Shown here: positions 57,201 to 64,000 of the stretch, one piece after another
How positions within the stretch are numbered: position 1 is the stretch's first letter
Layout of the letters: each line of letters opens with the position of its first letter
DNA from: Angiostrongylus vasorum
Taxonomy: Eukaryota > Nematoda > Chromadorea > Rhabditida > Metastrongylidae
Assembly (NCBI GenBank): GCA_018806985.1
Contig: JADANN010000417.1
Span: 744,001 to 808,000 of the forward strand
Direction: 5' to 3'
DNA length: 64,000 bases
Made by a program: the position numbers and the translations under genes
The notes under the pieces: generated by a model
What the model was told of the DNA's origin: nothing
Databases searched by the model: none
The model's input: only the letters and a program-made list of their open reading frames with translations

Positions 57201-59380
57201 GAATCTTTGGAACGGGTTTTTTTTCCCAATCGCAAGAATTATGTTGCACTAGCCCTCATTCCTTTCTCTTTTCGAGCAATTCATTGGTGGTCATGAACGT
57301 GCTGATGGAATTTTTTTCATCGTACCAAGCAGGCACAGTTGGGTGGCTACAGATTGCGACGATGGCACAAGAAAGTGGTGTGATCTGCTTCATCAAGAAA
57401 AGCCTGGACTTGGCATGTAAGGTGACTGCCCTGGTTCTGTAAAGCGCAAAATTGAAGGCACACTCTTTGGCTTGTCCTAGATGTTTTACAAGATTCTGGT
57501 TGAGTGCAACAGATTTTCAGAATAATGCTAGTTTTAATCGGCTTTGACGACGCACTTCTATTTGGATAGTAGCGAGGAAGCACCAAAGGTGATTTTTTCT
57601 GCTTTGGCAAGTTGTTTGATCCAAGGGCTAGTTGTTTGGCATACCCACGCCATCATCACGGCGGCCGTCGACTGCTGATATTTTGATGGAGGTTTGCCGA
57701 TTTGCCACTGCTTTTTTAGAGGGTGGTTAAAAAATTTCGAAGCTGAGCTCTTATTGACTGAAATTAACATGCTGCTCTTGCTGTTTTTTTCATTTTCCTA
57801 TTTTTGCTGTAAAAAACGATGCAGACTTTTTGAGATCTGCTTCTTTAAACTTAGTTTAGAGCACTTATACTCTGGCAGGTAGAAGAACAAAAAACTACGT
57901 AAAGCTGATACATTAGTAATTATCTACTATTTATTAAATCGTCATTTTCTTTCTCAGCAATCGCGAGGTTGTTAAACAGCATACTTTTTACTTCCATACA
58001 ATAACAGACATACAACACAACCGTGGCTGACGTTTCGGCAGAATCGCCTTCTCCAGAGCGGCTTTTTTTTCACCTGTCTTACACCGAGGAAGAACAGCCG
58101 TTCAGAGTCGCATATGGTTGACGAAAAGAGGTGAGAAAAAAAGAAGAAAAAAAAAGCGGCTCTGAAGAAGGCGATTGTGCCGAAACGTCAGCTACGATTG
58201 TGTTGTATGTGTGCTGTTGCATGGAAGTAAACGTTTGCTGTTTAACAACATCGCGATTGTTGAGAAAGAAAACGACGATTCCACAATCCAATGCCGAGGT
58301 TAATAGAAAGTTGGTCCTGGGAACTACTACTGTTTATTCTTTTTCCATAGCGGGTTGCTATGTAAAATACAATCACAAGGACGCTGAGATATGAGCAAAA
58401 CTGGCAAACTCGGTTTGGCTTCATAAACTGGATTACTTTTACTGGGGTTCTCGTGTTATCCACACCTTCAACGGAGGCATTTGCTTCGCTTCACTTTTGG
58501 CCATGTCTCCACTCTATCGGTGCTATCAGCAATAGACCGTCAATGGGGGGAAAAACGTATTATTATGTAGGACTAAATCCATCTATTATGTCAACTAGTG
58601 ACTAGACATGAATGCACTAAGATGCACGGATTTTGCTAATCCTAGATCAGAATTGTTAAACTTCTTATTGGAGGTCATTTTTTTCACTCATAACACGACC
58701 TTCACCGTCTAAAATACTTGAATAATTGGATGGCCGGTCTTCACTGGTTGTATGGGTCCCAATATAATTTCCACTTTTTCGGAGTTTTGCTGGCTTAGCT
58801 ATTGTGGTTTCCTGGAACCCCGAAGTCTGCCTAGCCAAAGTCTGCCACGAGTCGTCATCATCACAGGCAGTCGCTGCCCTTGTGGGTCAGAGAGGGATTT
58901 GCCACCATACGACTTTGATACCAAGAAGGGTGGTGGATCCTGGTATTGGTTTACTCCTAGCTGGACTTCCTGATGGAAACGCTGGACTTCTTTTAAGGTT
59001 GGGAGACCGTGCTGGGGGATGAATCCACTCGCTGTACATCGCAGGCCGGCAATAAGGAACACCTCCCAGCCACGAAGAGACGGTAGACCGATGAGAAGGT
59101 TTAAAATAACACTTTATAATAATAAACTCTAGATGAAATAGCACTAACAAAGGTTAACAGATTCATTTTAGCGTAATTACATTTAATAACCTCATGACTG
59201 CTGTAATCATGTTATTTTTCCTACCTCAGGAAGTCGCATTTTCAAAGCAAGAACGACAATGGGAAGAAAGGCGAACCCAACTGAAGACAAGAAGATAAAC
59301 TTACCTCAGCAACCACTCCATAAACTAGAAATGATATTCCAAACCATATATTCGTATATCCTGTTTTTCTATCCGAGTCT
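48214..59380 (-). CDS. Serpentine receptor class T (Srt) chemoreceptor, eight exons found, first exon missing
   Basis: Exons in order: 59305-59380 (TM1, GYTNIWFGISFLVYG), 55241-55322 (ending SCYKIMIAL), 53788-53907 (TM2, TGYFWIIGANYC), 53022-53094 (TM3, CLLLAVNRFLDV), 49440-49590 (TM4, IPFIYCLYFILY, then PVLFNS), 48949-49080 (TM5, HTANNLLVVVV), 48468-48597 (TM6 to GHVCWQLGH) and 48214-48353 (TM7, YLLLNKTIQREV, stop TAA). All phases join, giving about 300 residues. The NR after TM3 and the WQLGHG..YLLLNKTIR-like end are typical of nematode Srt receptors, orphan GPCRs of sensory neurons. The exon coding the extracellular N-terminus was not found. Introns of 3-4 kb hold SINE, PLE, LINE and R1/R3 repeats. 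The TM3-TM4 junction needs a choice of acceptors, so a recently broken gene cannot be excluded. Confidence 0.8.
50196..50478 (+). mobile_element. SINE-1 copy in a Srt intron
   Basis: GGCGCGCGTGGCCCAGTGG, GGAATCGACCCCAGCGC, CATCCCTCCGGGGTCGTC, GTCTGGGAGGATAGCAGC and CCACCGCGAGTTATTG follow the family order, ending in a T-run. It is antisense to the receptor. A PLE-tail scrap (ACTTTCTGTAAACCTCGGC) lies just to its left. Confidence 0.84.
50562..50597 (-). ncRNA. Hammerhead ribozyme motif, core damaged
   Basis: GGTT-CTGGGGA-A-GGCG-AAGT-CGCC-GAAA-CATC-AACC. Stem I and stem II pair well (GGTT/AACC is four base pairs), but the invariant A of CUGA is G and CGTC is CATC. Confidence 0.55.
50562..51500 (-). 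mobile_element. Penelope-like remnant, linker to GIY-YIG, in a Srt intron
   Basis: From 51,500 downward the minus strand shows degenerate RT-thumb and linker sequence, then a GIY-YIG part: TIYFISCRSCDEEYIGEVGR at about 51,000-51,060, PLCVRTKEHLDGKAKI, QSTPLGTNSSQKHNGDD and ETFWINIKSPKMNR. The 93-codon frame 50,727-51,008 is its longest open part. In the signature GETGR is GEVGR. A ribozyme-like motif follows at 50,562-50,597. Confidence 0.82.
51509..51889 (+). repeat. Unclassified interspersed repeat R1, longest copy
   Basis: This is the fullest copy, including the 100 bp block around CTGTCTGTCGTGGTGACGAC that copy 1 lacks. Its 3' end is CAAGTAACTAAG, a decayed tandem tail. It lies in the same Srt intron as the preceding PLE. 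Confidence 0.75.
51890..53021. other. Srt intron DNA, nothing further recognised
   Basis: A degenerate ribozyme-like block may lie near 52,266-52,310 (CTTTGAGGAAGACGAAGTGG). No exon was found. Confidence 0.4.
53350..53705 (-). mobile_element. SINE-2 copy in a Srt intron
   Basis: The body, 53,350-53,560, matches 46,190-46,400 (GCGAATCCCAGCACTTCTTC). The tRNA-like head is to its right, about 53,580-53,705. It lies in the intron between the TM2 and TM3 exons, in the same orientation as the gene. Confidence 0.5.
55440..56870 (-). mobile_element. LINE fragment of the second RTE-like lineage, in a Srt intron
   Basis: About 55,880-56,860 is collinear with 34,130-35,060. The minus strand reads FAFDIVV at the catalytic block (usually FADD) followed by SEEEKTIE and a DEWTTN segment. 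The left part (55,440-55,830) matches 32,650-33,070. Multiple stops and deletions. Confidence 0.62.
56871..57923. repeat. Duplicated non-coding segment (pairs with 35.1-35.7 kb)
   Basis: Shared blocks (GAAGAATTTGGAGTGACTTGT, TTCATCAAGAATCTTTG) fade after about 57,450. No gene is recognised in the remainder. Confidence 0.5.
58025..58060 (-). ncRNA. Hammerhead ribozyme motif, one core change
   Basis: CGCT-CTGGAGA-A-GGCG-ATTC-TGCC-GAAA-CGTC-AGCC on the minus strand. The A after CUG is G, expected to impair cleavage. Confidence 0.6.
58158..58193 (+). ncRNA. Hammerhead ribozyme motif, intact core
   Basis: GGCT-CTGAAGA-A-GGCG-ATTG-TGCC-GAAA-CGTC-AGCT. It is the inverted partner of the motif at 58,025-58,060. 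Confidence 0.73.
58330..58600. mobile_element. FB2-type repeat, partial
   Basis: TGTTTATTCTTTTTCCATAG, GGACGCTGAGATATGAGC and GGGGTTCTCGTGTTATCCAC match the 35.7 kb copy. Confidence 0.55.
58720..59098 (-). repeat. Unclassified interspersed repeat R1, copy 5
   Basis: On the minus strand the family blocks GGCTGGGAGGTGTTCCTTATT, GGATTCATCCCCCAGCACGG and CCAGCGTTTCCATCAGGAAG appear in order. It lies in the first identified Srt intron. Confidence 0.72.
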
Positions 59381-59765
59381 CTGTAAAACAAGGGAAAATG
59401 AGTCAAAGCAGTGTCCACGAAGATGAAACGTACTCAGTCATAATTTATGGTTTAGATGATCAGAAAAATTCTCGCCAATTCATAACGAGTTCAAGAAGAA
59501 TGATTTGGCCATTAAACTCATCTCGAAACGTCAATCAATCAGCGGATGGCGGTCGTCATAAATGATTTCAGCAGAATACCTTTTCTTGATCTGCAAAACC
59601 TGACAACCCTAACTGACTGTGGTGGTGAGCATAACCGAACAACGTAGCCCAACTTCCAATGAATTTCACTAAAATTTGCTTTCTCTTGACCTAACATGTC
59701 GGCAAGGAAAGGAGACGACGATCCTCAAGCTTCCTTCCATACTCTTCTTATAACTATGCAGTTAT

Positions 59766-60215
59766 AATTTTAACTTATTATTTACTGCCTATTCTTTTTT
59801 AACGGCAGTGTATGTATTAGTGAAATAGTAACTTTAATGATGCTGAGATATTTGCAAAACTCCGGATCGCAGGTGTCTACGGTGGGGGAACGAACGCGCT
59901 ATTGTCCTTTCCGGGGAGTAGCGCGCTCACCACACCATGCGGGTCCTTCGTTTCGCCTGTCTCTCAGCTAGTTCTATTGATCTTTTGCCATCAGCAATCA
60001 CCCGTCAGCGGGATTGATCTAGGGAGCCCGAAAACGATCAGATCAATAGAACTAGCTGATGAGACAGGCGAAACGAAGGACCCGCATGGTGTGGTGGTGA
60101 GCGCGCTACTCCCCCGGAAAGGACAATAGCGCGTTCGTTCCCCCACCGTGGACACCTGCGATCCGGAGTTTTGCAAATATCTCAGCATCATTAAAGTTAT
60201 GCAGTTATATTTTTC
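59766..60215. mobile_element. Foldback family FB, second long inverted-repeat copy
   Basis: The left end is TTTTAACTTATTATTTACTGCC. Arms of about 200 bp face each other around GATCTAGGGAGCCCGAAAACG: CTGAGATATTTGCAAAACTC left, GAGTTTTGCAAATATCTCAG right. The outermost right terminus is missing. It lies 5' of the Srt TM1 exon, in the region where the missing first exon would be expected. Confidence 0.78.
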
Positions 60216-61260
60216 TCTAGAGACCGTTCATACAAACAATGGAATCCTTGTTGTCGCACTAACCACTTTTGCATTGAGAAGATCCCTAGTTGCAAAGCCG
60301 CAAACTTGCACGCAGTTACGTGTGGGGAGACTTGAGAACCTCGTGGAATAATTGTCTTGGGATTCGAGATAGAATAATGCCAAATAGTTTCATTATACGA
60401 ATGGAGAGAGAAGAACACTGAATCTTATGTCACATTCACACCCAACACTGCCTATATGGATTAGTTCAGTTGCAAAAGAGTCGAACAATTAAACAAAGTG
60501 CTAGGTTAAGATGTGAAAAGGACTGCCAAAGAATGTGAGGTTCTATCACTTCGTATTTGATTAACGAGGGACAAAAAATTCGATTGGGACAAAGAACAAT
60601 ATGTAGGATCGAAAAATTTAAGTGCTACAGGATTTCAAAGAATAGCAGTATACAAAAGCTCTTGGCCATATGAGAACAAGAATGAGAACAATGAAGTTCA
60701 CCTACATGCAGTCGTAATCTGGTATGCTTTCGACGTCACCGTTAGCGTTTATCAACCAGTCCATTACTGAATAGTACCAGAACCTTAAACGGGAAAATTC
60801 ACGCGAAGGACCCTGAAAACCATGCGATACATAGAAAACTATAATAGAAAACAATAGCACAGCAAAAGCTCATGATGAACAATAACCACGCCCCGAAGGC
60901 GACAATCGAGAAAACGCCCACTTTCGGAAGAACGTATAACGAATGGTCTTAGTTCAATCGTTTAATAAAGCATAAGATTTGTAACTGAGTGCGACGTGAA
61001 ATGCAAACCACGAGAATGCTGAGATATGAAGATAGCGCGGAACCTCAGGTGGGCTTTTTAACCTTCGACGCTGCTCACCTGCTATCCACCATATCAATTG
61101 CGGCCCTTGTCTTGCTTACTCTCAGGCATGTTTTTTACTCTAACGGTGCTGACAGGAATCAGTTGTCAACGGGTATGAATGGTGTGATGGATAGCCATTG
61201 GTTAGGGTAAACACGAGTTCGTAGCTCATCTGAGCCTCCGTGTTCTCACATCTCAGAATT
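60216..61260. repeat. Duplicated segment (pairs with 36.9-38.5 kb), no gene
   Basis: Collinear blocks include GCATAAGATTTGYAAMTGA and CAACAATTAAACAAAGTGCTA versus CAACAATTGCATAAAATTTTA. The SINE-1 at 37.46 kb is absent here. The end at 60,960-61,260 is an FB2-type repeat. Confidence 0.6.
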
Positions 61261-61892
61261 AAATGAGCGTTTCTTCGTGTTTCAAAAAAGAAAACTGTGC
61301 TAAGACGGAGTTCAGCAAACGTTCTTTCCCAGCAAAAGCACTAAAAAATGAAGGCTTCATGAAATCGTCATGCCTTTCGAGTTCCTCATTGCGAATAGCA
61401 AGTGAAATCTATGCACTAGCAGGAAGACACGGGGATGGCTGAAAACTATAATAATGTCTGCTCGAGCCGTTCTATCATTATCGTGGATGACACAAGCCGA
61501 TTATTTATACGAAGCACTCGAAGCTCAAAAAGCGCCGTTGCTTCCACTTTTGTGGTGCAACAAGTCGGAAAATACTGTGACCTACAAAATAAAACACCGT
61601 AGCGGTCTGAGAAACTGTCGCACTACAAGCCACATTTGGAAAACTCTAAGCACTAAAGCAGTCTTCGGAAAAACCACATGTAATCGAAGTATAATGGCAT
61701 CCACCCACTGTCTTTGTGCAAAATCATTAGGGCTTCGGAGAGCGAAACGCATTTAATATTGGTATCAACTAAGCACAAATGCAGTTTTTTTTCAATCAAA
61801 ATAGGAACCATTATTATCTCTGTGTCCTTTTCTTGCCAGGAGAACGCATGCCATCATATGTCAGAATTTCTGACTCGCTTCCCTAGTTCCTA
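61261..61892. other. No gene recognised
   Basis: A 100-codon plus-strand frame (61,454-61,756) has an ATG start but no family motif, signal peptide or splice support. Confidence 0.35.
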
Positions 61893-62220
61893 GCGACACA
61901 GTGATAGTGAGTCCGGTTATCACAAGCAAGATTCTGGTTCGATCCTGCTTAAGGCTCACCAGGCCTCTTACTGTTCTGGGGTCGGGAAATTAGTGCTGGA
62001 CGACTTGTCTGGAAAGAATTCGTTCTTTGCAATCTAAGAGCGATCATTCTAAGCCAGCAATATCAGGACTTCAAGGAGAATCGACTCGACCAGCTTTCAA
62101 CGACACATTAATGATAGAAGGAAACTCCTCAAGCAGTGACCAAAGCACAAGTAAAAAGTCGGTAGGCCTTCGTCAATGATGGATGCAGGAAAACGAATTG
62201 AATGCGAAAAGTGATGGGAT
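61893..62220 (+). mobile_element. SINE-2 copy, head and body together
   Basis: GCGACACAGTGATAGTGAGTC resembles an A-box side and TTCTGGTTCGATCCTGCTT contains a good B-box (GGTTCGATCC). The body begins GAGAATCGACTCGACCAGC at about 62,072. This is the clearest demonstration that the tRNA-like head and the R3-type body form one element. Confidence 0.62.
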
Positions 62221-62284
62221 CAGTCTAGATGAGATAGACGGGTTGTGTAAAAAAAACTATTCCGGTCATCCTTATCAGGACAAG

Positions 62285-62690
62285 AGTATTGCGCAGTGGT
62301 TAGAGGTGCTCTGGAATACACACGTGGTCGCCGGGTTAATTTCGCATCCCAGCTCTTCAAACCATTCTCAGAAAATTGTTAACAGACATTTCTGGGAATA
62401 TAACAGCACTGAAGCGCGTGTAGCACAGCGGTTAGAGGCGCCCTGCAATGCACATGGAATCGATTCCCTCGCCCATGGCCATCAAGCCTTCCATCCCTCC
62501 GGGATAGGCAATTTTGTACCAGATCTGTTGGGACTATAGCAGCACTGATACGATACATCGCTAATCCAGCCACTCGTAGTCATTGTATTGGCCAGATATG
62601 CATTCGGTCACCTTTATCTATGGTAAATGCAGTCGAGTGCAATGCAACCTCTTCCTTCATGGATTGTTCATCGCCAAACTCTTTATCCTT
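62285..62690 (+). mobile_element. SINE-1 copies in tandem (partial head, then full copy)
   Basis: A head-only piece (ATTGCGCAGTGGTTAGAGG, 62,288-62,345) precedes a full copy from about 62,412 (GCGCGTGTAGCACAGCGG, CATCCCTCCGGGATAGGC, CAGATATGCATTCGGTCACC) ending in a T-run near 62,690. Confidence 0.75.
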
Positions 62691-63119
62691 TTACTCTTTA
62701 TGATTTTTTTTGTTAGAGAGCTTCCCAGCGTTTAATGGCTTTTTCAATCTGCTTACGAAACTTTCAAATTTTCGAAAGGTACGTTAGCGCGAGAGAAAAT
62801 TTTAGCTAAATATAACAGAAATCTATTTCCTTTGCTTTCACTGAATTGTAAGGTCTTCTTAATGGCCTCACACAGTTCGTTCCTTTCTGCTTAACTACGA
62901 CGAGATGATGTTTACTTTGTTGATGTCTCCCCTTAGAGTGATATTACTGAAACTTTCGGCATATTTATGTTGTTGAGCACATTCGTTTCTCGTGAACACA
63001 AAGGTTCAACCAAAGCTGATTTTTTCTACTGACGTGAACAGATCTTTTTTCAACTCAATAACAACTTCTTGTATGACCTTGCTAACACAAAGTTGTTATA
63101 AAAAGTTTAATAAGTTAGC
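62691..63119. other. No gene recognised
   Basis: AT-rich sequence without assignable features. Confidence 0.4.
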
Positions 63120-63275
63120 CGCTGGGCGCCCTTGCCATGTTAAGAGCGGCGATTATTCAACCCGATTCTCCACACCCGGTCACCATCGTGGTGTTGGTCT
63201 TCGTATCGCATCGAGTCGAATCCGATGAAGTGGATTGCCCCTCGAATGAGCTTTCCTCACTCGGCAGCGGCCGGT
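63120..63275 (-). repeat. Interspersed repeat R2
   Basis: It is the reverse-complement match to 44,005-44,135, including GCCGAGTGAGGAAAG and GGTGTGGAGAATCGGG. It is followed on the plus strand by a scrap of PLE coding sequence (TTTTTGGATTTTTGAAAC...CCAAAACGC) and then a SINE-1. Confidence 0.65.
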
Positions 63276-63309
63276 TCTTTTTTTGGATTTTTGAAACTTA
63301 TCCAAAACG

Positions 63310-63586
63310 CATGTGCGCATGGCGCAGTGGTCGGAGGCGCCCTGCAACACACACGTGGAATCGATCCCGGCGCCCATGGCTCACCAAGCCTTCCATCCCT
63401 CCGGGGTCGGCAAATTGGTACCAGACTTGTCTGGGAGGATAGCACTACTGGCTCAATATATCAGTAGGCCACCGCGAGTCATTGTAAAGGCCGGATATGC
63501 ATTCAGTCACCTCCAAACGATGCTTAATGAAGTCAAATGCATGGCGCATCCCTGAGGGATTGATCAACGCTAAGAGCTTTATCTTT
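63310..63586 (+). mobile_element. SINE-1 copy, best preserved
   Basis: GTGCGCATGGCGCAGTGGTC gives the A-box side and ACACGTGGAATCGATCCCGG the B-box side. CATCCCTCCGGGGTCGGC, GGTACCAGACTTGTCTGGGA, GCCACCGCGAGTCATTGTAA and GAGGGATTGATCAACGC follow, then CTTTATCTTTTTT. It can serve as the reference for the family. Confidence 0.87.
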
Positions 63587-64000
63587 TTTCAATCCAAAAC
63601 GCTTTAAGCCTTGCGCATTTATGTTTATGTATGCAATAGTTGTCATGAAACTTGCCATTTCAGAATTCCAAAGGAGGAGAAGCAGTAAAATTAGAGTGTG
63701 AAAGCTGGAAGATTACACCAAATAAAAAAACAACGGCATTAAGCAAAAAACGGTGAGTATAAATGATTTCCACCTTTGGCAGACTAAACTGTTCTCCATG
63801 TTGTGATGACCACATATTCTTGTTCAAAAGTATTTAAGCCTCTCAACTTCAACTTATCATAACTGATCACTAAACTGTTTCTTCACTGTCACCAACTTTC
63901 TAGTGGCGTTGTCGTGCACCTTTACTAACACCAAACTTCAGAGACGTCTCTTCAGGTGTATACGACATGGCGCGCTGTCACTTAATTCGCTGTTGACTGA
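63587..64000. other. No gene recognised
   Basis: Unique sequence to the window edge without supported features. Confidence 0.4.

Larger units (their letters stand above)
57936..58326. mobile_element. Penelope-like inverted-repeat unit in a Srt intron
   Basis: Inverted arms (about 57,942-58,066 and 58,153-58,278) share CAGCAATCGCGAGGTTGTTAAACAGC-type sequence and each carries a hammerhead-like motif. The left end starts at CGTCATTTTCTTTCTCAGC, equivalent to the left end of the 42.46 kb unit, and the right end again reaches the tail AATGCCGAGGTTAATAG and stops at GGTCCTGG. CTACTATTTATT (57,924-57,935) and CTACTGTTTATT (58,327-58,338) flank it and may be an imperfect target-site duplication. 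Confidence 0.75.

Noticed and set aside
59235..59285. Exon-like block after the TM1 exon, reading FAFLPIVVLALKMRLPE
   Set aside because: Its phase does not fit the TM1 donor, whereas the exon at 55,241-55,322 joins in phase and gives the expected sequence. The paralogous block at 36.2 kb is not coding.
1..64000. CRISPR arrays, rRNA genes, bacterial operons
   Set aside because: No regularly spaced direct repeats or rRNA-like stretches were seen. Splice sites and retroelements show that the DNA is eukaryotic.

Overview
This window looks like a repeat-rich stretch of a nematode genome, most likely a strongylid of the hookworm type (Ancylostoma/Necator-like). The nematode call rests on a nematode-specific chemoreceptor gene of the Srt class, a Cys/Gln-rich pharyngeal-cuticle-type gene of the abu/pqn kind, short TTTCAG-like 3' splice sites and possible trans-splice acceptors just upstream of start codons. 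The hookworm-level placement is an inference from the style of the RTE and Penelope-like retroelement remnants.

Only two protein-coding genes can be modelled with confidence, both on the minus strand. The first (8,555-14,080) is a complete six-exon, 284-residue secreted protein with a signal peptide, a TATA box and a poly(A) signal, and all its introns are phase 0. The second (48,214-59,380) is a Srt-class seven-transmembrane receptor. Eight exons are spread over more than 11 kb because the introns are full of mobile elements, and its first exon was not found. Weaker candidates are a small signal-peptide gene on the plus strand (923-3,313), a short exon just downstream of the abu/pqn-like gene (8,213-8,368) and an orphan receptor-like exon (14,479-14,874).

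The rest is almost entirely mobile DNA. There are RTE-type LINE fragments (20.7-21.6, 26.5-28.4, 30.9-31.9, 32.9-33.9, 34.1-35.1, 42.1-43.1, 46.7-47.7 and 55.9-56.9 kb). There are Penelope-like element (PLE) remnants with a GIY-YIG endonuclease (17.5-19.5, 21.8-23.8, 29.0-30.7, 42.5-43.0, 50.6-51.5 and 57.9-58.3 kb). Two tRNA-derived SINE families, a long-arm foldback/MITE family and a roughly 0.3-0.4 kb unclassified repeat make up most of what is left.

The most striking signal is a set of at least eleven 35-37-nt motifs with the hammerhead ribozyme layout: CTGANGA, a short GGCG/CGCC-type stem II, GAAA, then CGTC. They sit in the PLE termini and occur on both strands. The stem III strand is the palindrome ACGT, which suits a dimeric ribozyme. 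Several PLE copies carry their ribozyme-bearing end twice, in inverted orientation, as a unit flanked by target-site duplications of about 12 bp.

At large scale the right part of the window is built from old segmental duplications. About 24.3-38.5 kb is collinear with about 44.8-61.3 kb, and a third partial copy lies at about 40.3-41.9 kb. These copies carry duplicated and decayed Srt exons beside the working Srt gene.
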